From assembly GCA_910586555.1 (NCBI GenBank), contig CAJUJY010000012.1:19169-83168 (forward strand): a stretch of DNA of 64,000 nucleotides, given 5' to 3'. Position 1 is the first letter of the stretch. Each line of letters starts with the position of its first letter. The notes below the pieces were generated by a model, which saw only the letters and a program-made list of their open reading frames with translations, did not search any database and was not told the DNA's origin. This DNA is from an uncultured Lachnospiraceae bacterium (GTDB taxonomy: Bacteria; Bacillota; Clostridia; Lachnospirales; Lachnospiraceae). Position numbers and translations under genes: made by a program. This document shows positions 45,296 to 54,353 of this stretch, piece by piece.

Positions 45296-46786
45296 CTAAA
45301 TCCTTCTACCTATAATACATCGCAAATCATGTATACTTACTTCTTGTAATTCATAGTAATTACCCAGAGAATTTATGAATTCATTATAAAATCTTTTTAT
45401 TATTCCATCTTTGCCCAAATCTACAAATACTATAGCATATTTCATTCCAAGACGATGAATCGCATAAGTTACCGACTGGATATTGATACCTTGGAATGAT
45501 GCGCTGTTCAAGCAAGGATTTAAACAAAATACAACATCTGCTCTCAGCTTATTTATCTGTTCTTGTGACTGTAGATATAAATAATTCACAAGCCCAAATG
45601 AAACATCAGTACATTCTGAATAATTCCGATAATAAAGGTCAAGCCTTTTCTCTTTGAAATCCAGAAATCTAACAAATTGAAAGCGACAGCCATTTTTGAT
45701 TACATTGTTTATAATTGGATAGACACCACCTGTATCAACCAATGTGCAACCTTTGATCTCCTCCCAATTAACCATTTTACTGAAGGCATCACAAATATCT
45801 GGTTCAATCTCAGGGTGATAGGCACTGTTTTCGTCAAATAGGAGTTTAATATATTCCGGTCTTACATCAAACAAATCGAACATTTTATGCACAATCATAA
45901 GTTTTCTAATTCCACCATGTAAGAACATCAGACATTTAAACTTTTTAAGACAATATCTGTATTCTCTTGTATACTGGTTGAAAAACCTTGGGTTGATAAA
46001 AATATTGTTGTTATCACCATCATGGCTAGGTAAGCGGTACAGCATACAATTCCCAAGCAGTCCAAATAATAAATGGTACAATCCACCAAAAGATAATTCC
46101 TCAACCGCTCCTGTTGGCCTTTTAGGGATTATGGAGCCAATATCCACAAAAATAGGTTTTCCTTTGTTGAATGATACATTATTCAAGTGCCCATCACATA
46201 AAGTTATTTCATATTTTTGAAGTACTGTATACAGCAACGAAATCATTACACATGCATCAACAACCATCAAATAACTCCAAAAAATATTCTTTTGCATATA
46301 TACTTTTTCAACGCTCAGAACGATTGGAAATTCTTCTGTCCGAAAACCAGCTATTCTTGTCTTAGGGATTATATTGCATTCTGCTAACCCTTGAAGAACC
46401 CCTTTTCTCCAAATTCTAATGAAGTCCTCTTTTGATTGTTCAAAAATCCCTCTATAAATTTCCCCTTTATAAAGAAATACCTTTCCCATCTGATCACCCA
46501 TATTGGAAAGCATCTGGATATCTGCCATTGAAATCAACGTTGTTTCATTAGAAATTTTGATTTCAATCTGATGTGTATTCTGGGCATAATTGTCAATTGT
46601 TGTGCAAATTTCTTTGACTTTACCTTTAAACTCTTTTTCGAGCTTATTCATTTCCTTATAGGTGATTCTCCTAATCTCTGCATAATGCTTTTGATCCGAC
46701 TTTACAGCATCCAGTTTTCTCTTTACTTTCCTGATATGTGACCATGCTGCCTCGTGTTCTAACAGGGTTTCTTTTATTGTCCTCAT
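45296..46786 (-). CDS. NoeA-like protein: kinase-like domain plus methyltransferase-like domain
   Basis: This protein of up to 496 residues has an N-terminal coiled-coil segment (about 10-70). A kinase-like region carries LCDGHLNN and FVDIGSI (about residues 195-218), recalling the HxD and DxG motifs of small-molecule kinases. A C-terminal Rossmann methyltransferase-like part follows (TLVDTGGVYPI near 350, FCLNPCLNS near 422). This fused layout is found in NoeA-like proteins near glycan genes; the reaction is unknown. The start is uncertain: ATG 46786 overlaps the polymerase gene by 116 bp and has a poor ribosome site. ATG 46651 would avoid the overlap but remove most of the coiled coil. Confidence 0.55.
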   Translation of the reverse strand: MRTIKETLLEHEAAWSHIRKVKRKLDAVKSDQKHYAEIRRITYKEMNKLEKEFKGKVKEICTTIDNYAQNTHQIEIKISNETTLISMADIQMLSNMGDQMGKVFLYKGEIYRGIFEQSKEDFIRIWRKGVLQGLAECNIIPKTRIAGFRTEEFPIVLSVEKVYMQKNIFWSYLMVVDACVMISLLYTVLQKYEITLCDGHLNNVSFNKGKPIFVDIGSIIPKRPTGAVEELSFGGLYHLLFGLLGNCMLYRLPSHDGDNNNIFINPRFFNQYTREYRYCLKKFKCLMFLHGGIRKLMIVHKMFDLFDVRPEYIKLLFDENSAYHPEIEPDICDAFSKMVNWEEIKGCTLVDTGGVYPIINNVIKNGCRFQFVRFLDFKEKRLDLYYRNYSECTDVSFGLVNYLYLQSQEQINKLRADVVFCLNPCLNSASFQGINIQSVTYAIHRLGMKYAIVFVDLGKDGIIKRFYNEFINSLGNYYELQEVSIHDLRCIIGRRI

Positions 46787-47963
46787 AACTTATAAAACCA
46801 GCCCTTATAATATTTTTTGAATAAAATCCAAGTGTCAGAAGCGGAAATAATACTGGCACTACCGTGACAATTATCTCTGATGTTCCTAGAAGAATATAAC
46901 ATGCAATTGTGTATGCCAATACTTTATGTACTGGACTATTACCGTTATCTTTAATTTTTTTAGCAACCACCAGTACAAATCCAATGAATAATACAAAATA
47001 TATCAGTCCGCCGCTTAAAACTAAATTTAAGAAAAAATTATGACAATGATTCTGCATATAATCTCCTGCTGTCATGTTCCACACTATAACAGGTTGAGCG
47101 TGACCATAGCCCCTCAAGGGGTGTTTTCCAATTAATTCTAATGCATATCTCCACATTACTCCTCTGCCTGTCATTCCAACACCCCTTCCCATCAAATTTA
47201 ATATATCCTGAATAATCTTTGACTTGGAGATTGCAAATATCAGAATATAATTTAGAACAAGTTCTCCAATAAACATATTTGTTAAATTTAAAACATTTAA
47301 TTTCCCTTTTGTCATCAAAAAGCAAAGCAAAACAATCGTAATAATCGTAAAAGCGCCACTTGTTGACCCTACTACAAACTCTATACCAATACATATAATT
47401 GCAATAATTCTTATCTTTTTATCAACTATCTTTTTTCCTGTCAAAATATTACTCATTACTTTAAATCCAATCACAAGAACAAAGAGAAAAGCATGATTAT
47501 TTTTATGCCCAACAAATCCAAACTCACTATTAGAGTAATTATTCATAATAAGCCGAAGGACTACAGAAATAATATCAATAATCCAGAGTGCCGATAATGC
47601 GTTAGATAAATCGGCAATTATTTTTTGAAGTCCTAATTGTGTATTATTTAAAATATATAAAACAAGAAACATTTCTACAATCAGCATGCAGCCATATGAA
47701 TATGAGAGCCTCTTTTCTATAATTGTCGGTATCAAAACTGCAAGCTCCATAGCCATTATGAACAACATATATTTACTGTGTTTAATCTTTCGGAAGTTTC
47801 CTTTGGTAAGATATATTATTGACAAAAGTTCTAAAGGCAGATATATATATGTCAATATTTTGTTTTCATAATGCATAATAAAGGTTGTAGATAGCAATAT
47901 CATCAAAGAAGAAATTGTAAGTATCTTTTTCAAATTTACAGTTTTTCGATTTCCAATTTTCAT
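46671..47963 (-). CDS. Wzy-type O-antigen/glycan polymerase
   Basis: This 430-aa membrane protein has about 11 helices and the O-antigen ligase/polymerase loop (GRGVMWRYALELIGKHPLRGYGHAQP, near residues 270-295). It would polymerise flipped repeat units outside the membrane. The last 40 residues are hydrophilic and overlap the following gene in another frame. That suggests the normal stop was lost by a frameshift or recombination at the 3' end. Confidence 0.88.
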   Translation of the reverse strand: MKIGNRKTVNLKKILTISSLMILLSTTFIMHYENKILTYIYLPLELLSIIYLTKGNFRKIKHSKYMLFIMAMELAVLIPTIIEKRLSYSYGCMLIVEMFLVLYILNNTQLGLQKIIADLSNALSALWIIDIISVVLRLIMNNYSNSEFGFVGHKNNHAFLFVLVIGFKVMSNILTGKKIVDKKIRIIAIICIGIEFVVGSTSGAFTIITIVLLCFLMTKGKLNVLNLTNMFIGELVLNYILIFAISKSKIIQDILNLMGRGVGMTGRGVMWRYALELIGKHPLRGYGHAQPVIVWNMTAGDYMQNHCHNFFLNLVLSGGLIYFVLFIGFVLVVAKKIKDNGNSPVHKVLAYTIACYILLGTSEIIVTVVPVLFPLLTLGFYSKNIIRAGFISYEDNKRNPVRTRGSMVTYQESKEKTGCCKVGSKALCRD

Positions 47964-48003
47964 CTATCAAATTACCTCATAATATCGTAATTTTTTTTCA
48001 TCG

Positions 48004-48102
48004 TTATGATTCCAGAAACATTGTTTTTAAAGCAGAATTTATTCTTAATGCTGCTCTTGCAGCTCCACCAATATCTTTTGATAATATATGGACTACTTTC
48101 AT
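48004..48102 (-). pseudogene. N-terminal stub of a family 4 glycosyltransferase
   Basis: A 32-codon frame with a good AGGAG site starts MKVVHILSKDIGGAARAAL, the typical N-terminus of WcaL-like glycosyltransferases, then shifts into KTMFLES and a stop. The remaining ~350 residues are absent. It sits exactly where the AT-rich block (48.1-53.5 kb) meets the less AT-rich one, so it probably marks a recombination joint. Confidence 0.65.
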
Positions 48103-48131
48103 AATTGACTCCTGATTTTTTATTAGCTTAA

Positions 48132-49463
48132 TTATAAAATAATTGTCATATTTCTCCTATTTATAAAATCTTCCATTATACTAGTGATTTCATATGTTAT
48201 TTCCTTATTGATACTAGTTACAATTTTGCCACTTTCAATAGCACGTATAAAAGCAACAAGTTCATAACGTATTCCTTCTCCATCTAATTGATAAAAATAC
48301 CTTTTATTCTCTAAAGGATTTTCATATCTCAATTCAAAATAATCCATCTTCCACCAGGGCGCTGGAACATATACATAACAATCTGTACCAGAAATAATTA
48401 ATTCACCTTCTGATTTAACTCCATCTCCAATTTTTATATTAGCAACAGCATTATCAAAGATAAAATCTATCTTGGTAAAACTGTCATATTTTCTATCAAT
48501 ATCATAAAAATGTGATACAATATTATAATTTTTATATTTTGTGCCCAAAATTTGAAATACTGGCAAAAGTGCTGTAGGTCCCCATTCAAATATTCCATTC
48601 CATTCTGTACTAAAATTTTTACATTTTCTTAAACTGGTGCATGTTGCATCAACAGAAACAACATGTCCAATTTTTCCACTTTTAATTAAAAGCAATAATC
48701 TCGAAAAAGCTGTAGAATATGCAGTCTTAATAGCCTCCATTAATATAAGATTATTTGATTGTGCAATATCAAATAGTTTTTTACACTCCTCTTGTTTTAA
48801 AACTATAGGAGATTCACATAAAACATGTTTTCCACTTTCTAATGCTTTTTTTATTTGCAAATAATGTAATTCAGGTAATGATCTTATATATACCGCATCA
48901 ACTTCATGAATTAAAATATCAAAGTTATCTGTTATTATATCTAATTTTTTTAAAGAATCAGGCATAACATGAATATTTTTTGTATAAATGCCAATTATAT
49001 TAATGCCATTAACATATTTTGATTCAGCTACTACTTTATTAAGAAATTGTGATTCACCAACAAGTCCAAAACGAATGTTTCTTTCCTGTGTTCTTAATTT
49101 AGAACTTGATACTCCTTGTGTACGTTCAAGATATACAACTTTGCAATACTCTTTTAAATAATCAAATTTTCCAGACCAATCAGAACCTATTGTAAAAATA
49201 TCTATATCATATTTACATATATCATCTATTTTTTGTCCTTCATATTCCTCAACTATTATTTTGTCTGCAAGACCTGTTGACTTGACTGCTTCAATACGTT
49301 CAATTAAAGATTGTTTAACATTTATTTTTCCTCTGGCTTTATCAAAATCATCTGCAGTAATGCCAACAATTAGATAATCCCCTAAGTTTTTAGCTCTTTT
49401 AAGTAGATTAATATGTCCATAATGCAACATATCATATGTTCCATATGTAATTACTTTTAACAT
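48132..49463 (-). CDS. Cytidylyltransferase (TagD-like) fused to Gfo/Idh-type oxidoreductase
   Basis: This 443-aa protein has two domains. Residues 1-128 are a glycerol-3-phosphate/choline-phosphate-type cytidylyltransferase with GTYDMLHYGHINLL (HxGH) and RTQGVSSSKLR. Residues 130-443 are a Gfo/Idh/MocA-like NAD(P) oxidoreductase (IRFGLVGESQFLNKVV, then CESPIVLK). It would activate a small phosphorylated alcohol or phosphonate as its CDP derivative and oxidise or reduce a linked metabolite. It follows an aminotransferase and a LicD-type transferase gene; the three read as make, activate and attach. Confidence 0.8.
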   Translation of the reverse strand: MLKVITYGTYDMLHYGHINLLKRAKNLGDYLIVGITADDFDKARGKINVKQSLIERIEAVKSTGLADKIIVEEYEGQKIDDICKYDIDIFTIGSDWSGKFDYLKEYCKVVYLERTQGVSSSKLRTQERNIRFGLVGESQFLNKVVAESKYVNGINIIGIYTKNIHVMPDSLKKLDIITDNFDILIHEVDAVYIRSLPELHYLQIKKALESGKHVLCESPIVLKQEECKKLFDIAQSNNLILMEAIKTAYSTAFSRLLLLIKSGKIGHVVSVDATCTSLRKCKNFSTEWNGIFEWGPTALLPVFQILGTKYKNYNIVSHFYDIDRKYDSFTKIDFIFDNAVANIKIGDGVKSEGELIISGTDCYVYVPAPWWKMDYFELRYENPLENKRYFYQLDGEGIRYELVAFIRAIESGKIVTSINKEITYEITSIMEDFINRRNMTIIL

Positions 49464-49508
49464 AATTATTTTCTCCTATAATACATTAAAAATAACTCTT
49501 TTTTTATT

Positions 49509-50582
49509 TTAAATTAAACCTCTCGATTTCATATCATTAAATGCCCATATCAATTTATTATTATCATCAACTGTAAGATTTCCTATATGGCCAACCCGGA
49601 AAATCTTATCTTTTAGTTCTCCTCCATTTGGACAAATCCATATTTTATATGTTTTTTCTAATTCTAAAAATATGTCATAAGCAGATGCTGTTAATGGATG
49701 CAATGGTGTTACAGCATTAGATAAAGATTCTGAAATAATTTTAAATGGAAGATTTTGAATTTTACATCTGAAATCTTTTGCTAAATTTCCAACACGACAT
49801 ATTTCTTGTATAACACCGCCAGCACTATCTATTTCTTTTAACCTTCTATTAATTTGAAGTAAAATTTGTACGGCTGGTGTAAATGGTGTTTGTCCACGTT
49901 TAGCATTAATAAGTGCATTTTTTAAATTAAAATACATACATTTAATATTTCTATTTTCAATACGCTTTACGGCTTCACAAGAAAGCACGATTATTGAAAC
50001 CCCTGGAGGACAAGCAAGCGCTTTCTGTGAACTTGTTATCATCACCCCAACACCAAGTTTTGACATATCAAATTCATCTGCAAGAAAAGAACTAATAGCA
50101 TCAACAACAAGAAATATATTATTTTTTCTACAGAACTGGCTAATCATATTAATATTATAAAGTACCCCTGTTGATGTTTCATGCATATTTACAAGAAATC
50201 CCGTGTAATTCTTTCCGTTATATTTGTCTATCATCTCTTGTTTTAAAGCTTTACCTGTTTCTAAAACAATCTCTGTATATGGTATATTATAGATTTCACA
50301 TAATTCAACAAAACGTTTACCAAAACTTCCGCCATTTATTATAAGTAACTTATCCTTTTTACTAAAAACATTCATTATAACTGCCTCCATAGAAGCAGTA
50401 CCAGAACCAGTTATAAAAACAGTCTTAGCATCTTTTTCTGCATGTGCAAATTTTTTTATAAGTTCCTCATTTTCAAACATTATTTTGGAAAAATCTCCAG
50501 TCCTAAAATAGGGCACTTGTCCAGAACCAATACACAATACTTCTTCACTAGACATAACTGGACCAACAGTAAAATTAATCAT
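49509..50582 (-). CDS. Class V aminotransferase, 2-aminoethylphosphonate-pyruvate transaminase-like
   Basis: This 357-aa PLP enzyme begins INFTVGPVMSSEEV, typical of phosphonate-type transaminases, with FITGSGTASMEAV binding the cofactor phosphate. Asp is in VVDAISSF and the PLP lysine in MITSSQKALACPPG. Its likely job is transamination of phosphonoacetaldehyde or a similar three- or two-carbon aldehyde/ketone. PEP mutase and phosphonopyruvate decarboxylase are not in the window, so a phosphonate substrate is uncertain. GAGG precedes the ATG. Confidence 0.8.
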   Translation of the reverse strand: MINFTVGPVMSSEEVLCIGSGQVPYFRTGDFSKIMFENEELIKKFAHAEKDAKTVFITGSGTASMEAVIMNVFSKKDKLLIINGGSFGKRFVELCEIYNIPYTEIVLETGKALKQEMIDKYNGKNYTGFLVNMHETSTGVLYNINMISQFCRKNNIFLVVDAISSFLADEFDMSKLGVGVMITSSQKALACPPGVSIIVLSCEAVKRIENRNIKCMYFNLKNALINAKRGQTPFTPAVQILLQINRRLKEIDSAGGVIQEICRVGNLAKDFRCKIQNLPFKIISESLSNAVTPLHPLTASAYDIFLELEKTYKIWICPNGGELKDKIFRVGHIGNLTVDDNNKLIWAFNDMKSRGLI

Positions 50583-50634
50583 TTTATTTTACCTCACTAT
50601 ATAATTAATCTTATATTTATAAAGAATTATCAAT

Positions 50635-51456
50635 TTATAATTGTATATCTATTATATGATGCCAGTTTCCTCTCTCACTTTTTGGCGGAAATTTCATATA
50701 ATCCCCATATAATATTTCCAATACCTTATCATACTCTTTTGGACATTGGAACATCTCCCCTTCAAATTCTAAATTGACAAATTCTTTTAAGCTATCAACT
50801 GGAATAACCACTTTTCCATATCTTAAATCTGGTTCTTTCAAATAAATACATTTTTTGTTATTATATAATATCAATGTTTTTTCATATCTTTTTACAATCC
50901 AGTTACGGTTAAAAAGTTTTGATAAAAAAAAGAATGGAAGATACTCTGTCATTTTAAGGACTAATTTTTTTTTCCTCATTCCTAGCCAAGGATAAATGTT
51001 TTCTTTGCATATTAAAACATGTTTATAAAATTCTATTTGTATGCCTTGCCAAATTTGTTCTATTTTTTTGCTTGGATAATTGTCATAAGGAAAAATATCA
51101 ATAAAAATGCCATTTTGCATTTTACAATTCCGTGAGATTAATTCAGTAAATACCGTTTTCTTTTTTCTTATTTTTGCATATGCATTGGGATAATGATTAT
51201 CTGTATAAAAATCTTGGAAAAATAAATAATCTGGTAAACATTTTGATGCTATTTTACAAAATTTATCATAATCTTTTCTAGGCATTGCAACATCAAGATC
51301 ATCGTCCCAAGGAATAAACCCTTTATGCCTTACTGCACCTAAAAGAGTGCCCCCATCAAGAAAATATTGAAGGTTGTATTTATTACAAACTTTAACAAAA
51401 TCTTTTAAAATTTCTAATTGTATAAGCTGTACTTGTCTAAGCAAATCTTTATTCAT
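50635..51456 (-). CDS. LicD-family phosphotransferase
   Basis: This 273-aa protein shows the LicD signature: YFLDGGTLLGAVRHKGFIPW followed by DDDLDVAM, with the three acidic residues that bind metal and the nucleotide substrate. LicD enzymes move phosphocholine or related groups from CDP derivatives to glycans. Next to the cytidylyltransferase fusion, it is the expected transfer step. AAAGGAA precedes the ATG. Confidence 0.88.
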   Translation of the reverse strand: MNKDLLRQVQLIQLEILKDFVKVCNKYNLQYFLDGGTLLGAVRHKGFIPWDDDLDVAMPRKDYDKFCKIASKCLPDYLFFQDFYTDNHYPNAYAKIRKKKTVFTELISRNCKMQNGIFIDIFPYDNYPSKKIEQIWQGIQIEFYKHVLICKENIYPWLGMRKKKLVLKMTEYLPFFFLSKLFNRNWIVKRYEKTLILYNNKKCIYLKEPDLRYGKVVIPVDSLKEFVNLEFEGEMFQCPKEYDKVLEILYGDYMKFPPKSERGNWHHIIDIQL

Positions 51457-51525
51457 ATAATTTTCCTTTTATTTGTATTAATAAAAATTAATTTATTACT
51501 TTGATATTTATTCTAAACCTTTCTT

Positions 51526-52320
51526 CTATTTGATTACTTTTGTCTTTTTAATTATTTTATATATAAAAGTATTTTTCAACGAATCTATAATTATACCCCG
51601 TATACATTTTAGAAACTCAATTATTTTAACTTTTATAAAAGGTTCTCCATAACTTAATGCCATTTTGCTTCCTTCTTTATATACATTTAATTTATTTCTG
51701 TCACTTATTCCACCTGATTTAAATTTAGTCAAAACAAAATCTATATATTTAAATTTAACTCCATTTTTGTAAAATCTGTAAAGCAGCTCTTTATCCATAC
51801 AATACTTATAATCAATTTTAAATCTTCCATACTTGTTATAAATATCTTTTTTTACAAAAGTAGATGAATGTATAAGAATCATGTTATATAATAATTTATC
51901 TAAATTATGGCGGGGTCTTGAAATATAGCTAAAATTTCTTTTTTTATCAATCCAAAGACAATTTCCATAAAAAACTCCTGCATTGCTTTTTTCATAATAT
52001 TTTTTTAAAATTTTATTTGCATCAGGCATTAACTCGTCATCAGCATTAATTATTCCAATTAAATCTCCTGTGGCTTTTTTGATTCCTTTATTAAAGGCAT
52101 CACTAATTCCCCTATCTTTATCAGAACTATAAATATATCTAATTCCCTTTTCTTTAAACTTTTTTTCATATGAGCAAATTATATTATATGTTCTATCTTT
52201 TGAATTTCCATCAATTATAATATACTCATAAACTGGATCTGTTTGATTTAAAATTGAATTTATTGTTTTATCAATATATTTTTCAGCATTAAGTGATACT
52301 GTTATAATGGATAAATTCAT
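51526..52320 (-). CDS. Family 2 glycosyltransferase
   Basis: This 264-aa GT-A enzyme begins NLSIITVSLNAEKYIDKTI, with the metal-binding GIINADDELMP near residue 92 and the ED-type acceptor region YKYCMDKELLYR near 168. It is cytoplasmic and close to the membrane through its basic C-terminus. Sugar specificity is not predictable. GGAGG precedes the ATG. Confidence 0.9.
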   Translation of the reverse strand: MNLSIITVSLNAEKYIDKTINSILNQTDPVYEYIIIDGNSKDRTYNIICSYEKKFKEKGIRYIYSSDKDRGISDAFNKGIKKATGDLIGIINADDELMPDANKILKKYYEKSNAGVFYGNCLWIDKKRNFSYISRPRHNLDKLLYNMILIHSSTFVKKDIYNKYGRFKIDYKYCMDKELLYRFYKNGVKFKYIDFVLTKFKSGGISDRNKLNVYKEGSKMALSYGEPFIKVKIIEFLKCIRGIIIDSLKNTFIYKIIKKTKVIK

Positions 52321-52364
52321 TATTTTACCTCCAGATATATTTAAAATACATTTTATATATAAGT

Positions 52365-53546
52365 TTAAATATTCATAATGTCATCATAAATATTTTTTAA
52401 CATCTTATAATTAATTGTGGGATTATACTTTTCTTTATACAGCCTGTATGCATTTTCTCCTAAACATTTTGCATCTAATTCCTCAAATTGGTAAATTGCC
52501 TTTATTAAAGAATCTACGGAATTATACTTAAATTTCATACCTGTTTCTTTTTCAACAACCATATGTCTAATATTTCCTAAGTTTGTAGAAATTACTGCTT
52601 TATGTGCAGCATAGGCTTCAATAACCATCATACCAAAACTTTCATAACATTGTGATGTTACAATTACTGCTTTTGCATTATTTAATTTTTCTAATAACTG
52701 TTTTTTATTTAAATAACCCACAAAATCTATATTACTTCCTGCATTTTTTTTATATTTATCCAATTCTTCACCATTTCCTGCAATAACTAATCTTTTTTCA
52801 GGAATTTTATTAAATGCATTAATTAATAAATCTATTCCTTTGATTTTTTCAATTCTTCCAATAAACAAATAGTATTCTCCTTTATCTGCTTTATAATTAT
52901 TTTTAAATAAATCAAATGTAAAGTTAGGCTTAATATAAATTTTAGCAGGAGGTATTATAATGTTTTTTCCATTATTAATTTTTAACATCTTTTTTTTATT
53001 AAATTCTGTTAAACAAATATAATTAATTTTACTATAAATACCAGTTAGTCTATGAAACTTCATATTAATAACACATGCTATAGTCTGTATTTTACTGTTT
53101 CTATAACAATTATGTTTTATTGAACATCCTAGTCCTTTTTCTACACAATCTTCACAAATATGGCCATTTCTATAAAAAGTTGCATTTGGACATAAGAAAC
53201 GGAAATTATGTACAGTCTGGACAACTGGAACTTTGCAAGAAATTGCAGCATAGTATACAGATTGACTAATCAAACTAAGTGTATTGTGGACATGTACAAT
53301 ATCTATATGCTTATCTTTAATAATTTTTTTAATATCCTTATAAGTCTTAAAATTAAAAACTATATTAACAGGAAGCATTAATTTCTGAAAAATATTCATA
53401 TTCTTTAATTCTGAATTACTCTTACTATATAAAATAACCTTATGGCCATTTTTTTCTAATAATTTTTTTTCGTTGGCTACAACTGTATCTTCACCACCAG
53501 GAACCTGATAATAATTATGGACAATTAATATTCTTTGTTTTTGCAT
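52365..53546 (-). CDS. Family 4 (GT-B) glycosyltransferase
   Basis: This 393-aa protein has RILIVHNYYQVPGGEDTVV at the N-terminus, a Cys-rich insert near residues 128-148 (FLCPNATFYRNGHICEDC) typical of a subgroup of polysaccharide GT4 enzymes, and the donor-site GRIEKIKGIDLLINAF and ESFGMMVIEAYA. ATG 53546 has AGGAG nine bases upstream; an ATG two codons earlier is also possible. Confidence 0.9.
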   Translation of the reverse strand: MQKQRILIVHNYYQVPGGEDTVVANEKKLLEKNGHKVILYSKSNSELKNMNIFQKLMLPVNIVFNFKTYKDIKKIIKDKHIDIVHVHNTLSLISQSVYYAAISCKVPVVQTVHNFRFLCPNATFYRNGHICEDCVEKGLGCSIKHNCYRNSKIQTIACVINMKFHRLTGIYSKINYICLTEFNKKKMLKINNGKNIIIPPAKIYIKPNFTFDLFKNNYKADKGEYYLFIGRIEKIKGIDLLINAFNKIPEKRLVIAGNGEELDKYKKNAGSNIDFVGYLNKKQLLEKLNNAKAVIVTSQCYESFGMMVIEAYAAHKAVISTNLGNIRHMVVEKETGMKFKYNSVDSLIKAIYQFEELDAKCLGENAYRLYKEKYNPTINYKMLKNIYDDIMNI

Positions 53547-53558
53547 TATCATCTGCTC

Positions 53559-54353
53559 CTATCTTCCTTTAATATAAGAATTCCAAATAAATTTCGTATT
53601 TGTATACAGGTATCTCCCAAAAAGCCTCCTTGGGTCTTGGAACAATCTGTAGAACCATTCCATATTACTTCTCTGCATCCATTTTGGTGCTCTCTCAATA
53701 TTTCCTGCAAAATAATCAAATCCAGCCCCTGTACCAACCATAAAACCTTTTACTTTGCCCTGGTGCCCTGCCATCCATATTTCCTGTTTAGGAGCACCTA
53801 ACCCAACCCATATAAAATCAGGTCTGGCATTATTTATGTGGCATATTATTTCATTATCCTCTTCTTCTGTTACTGGCCTGAATGGCGGACTATACATTCC
53901 AGCAATCTGTATTCCTGGGTAATCCTTTTCTAATATCTTTTTTAATTTAACAACTGTTTCCTTAGTACTTCCATAGAAAAAATGCCTGTATCCTTTTTTA
54001 ACACTTATTTTAAATACTTCTGCCATATAGTCTGGCCCTGTTGTACGGCTCATCTTTTTATATCCACGCCTCTTACCAACAGAAGATAATGGCCCTCCAT
54101 CGGGAATTGCCATTATACCACCATTCTGTATTGCCTTATATGTTTCATCTTCATATGCTGTAACTGTTGTATGGACATTTGAAACACACATATAATCTCC
54201 TGAAAGGCTCTTAATATATTTATTTGTAAACTTTAGAAGCCAGTCCATATTAATGGCAGCAATTTCAACTCCCATAATATTACAGGTAGGAATTTTTGAT
54301 TTATCAACTTTATGAATAAATTTATATAGTTCATGTTGTCTGCTTATGTCCAT
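53559..54353 (-). CDS. WecG/TagA/CpsF-family glycosyltransferase (GT26)
   Basis: This 264-aa enzyme shows the GT26 signatures IPDGGPLSSVGKRRG, HFFYGST, WVGLGAPKQEIWMAGH and GTGAGFDYFAGNIERAP. It ends in the membrane-binding basic tail (PKWMQRSNMEWFYRLFQDPRRL). It typically adds the second sugar (ManNAc-like) to an undecaprenyl-diphosphate acceptor, an early step of the repeat unit. Its ATG overlaps the upstream stop by one base (TAATG), so it is translationally coupled to the recombinase-like gene. Confidence 0.93.
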   Translation of the reverse strand: MDISRQHELYKFIHKVDKSKIPTCNIMGVEIAAINMDWLLKFTNKYIKSLSGDYMCVSNVHTTVTAYEDETYKAIQNGGIMAIPDGGPLSSVGKRRGYKKMSRTTGPDYMAEVFKISVKKGYRHFFYGSTKETVVKLKKILEKDYPGIQIAGMYSPPFRPVTEEEDNEIICHINNARPDFIWVGLGAPKQEIWMAGHQGKVKGFMVGTGAGFDYFAGNIERAPKWMQRSNMEWFYRLFQDPRRLFGRYLYTNTKFIWNSYIKGR

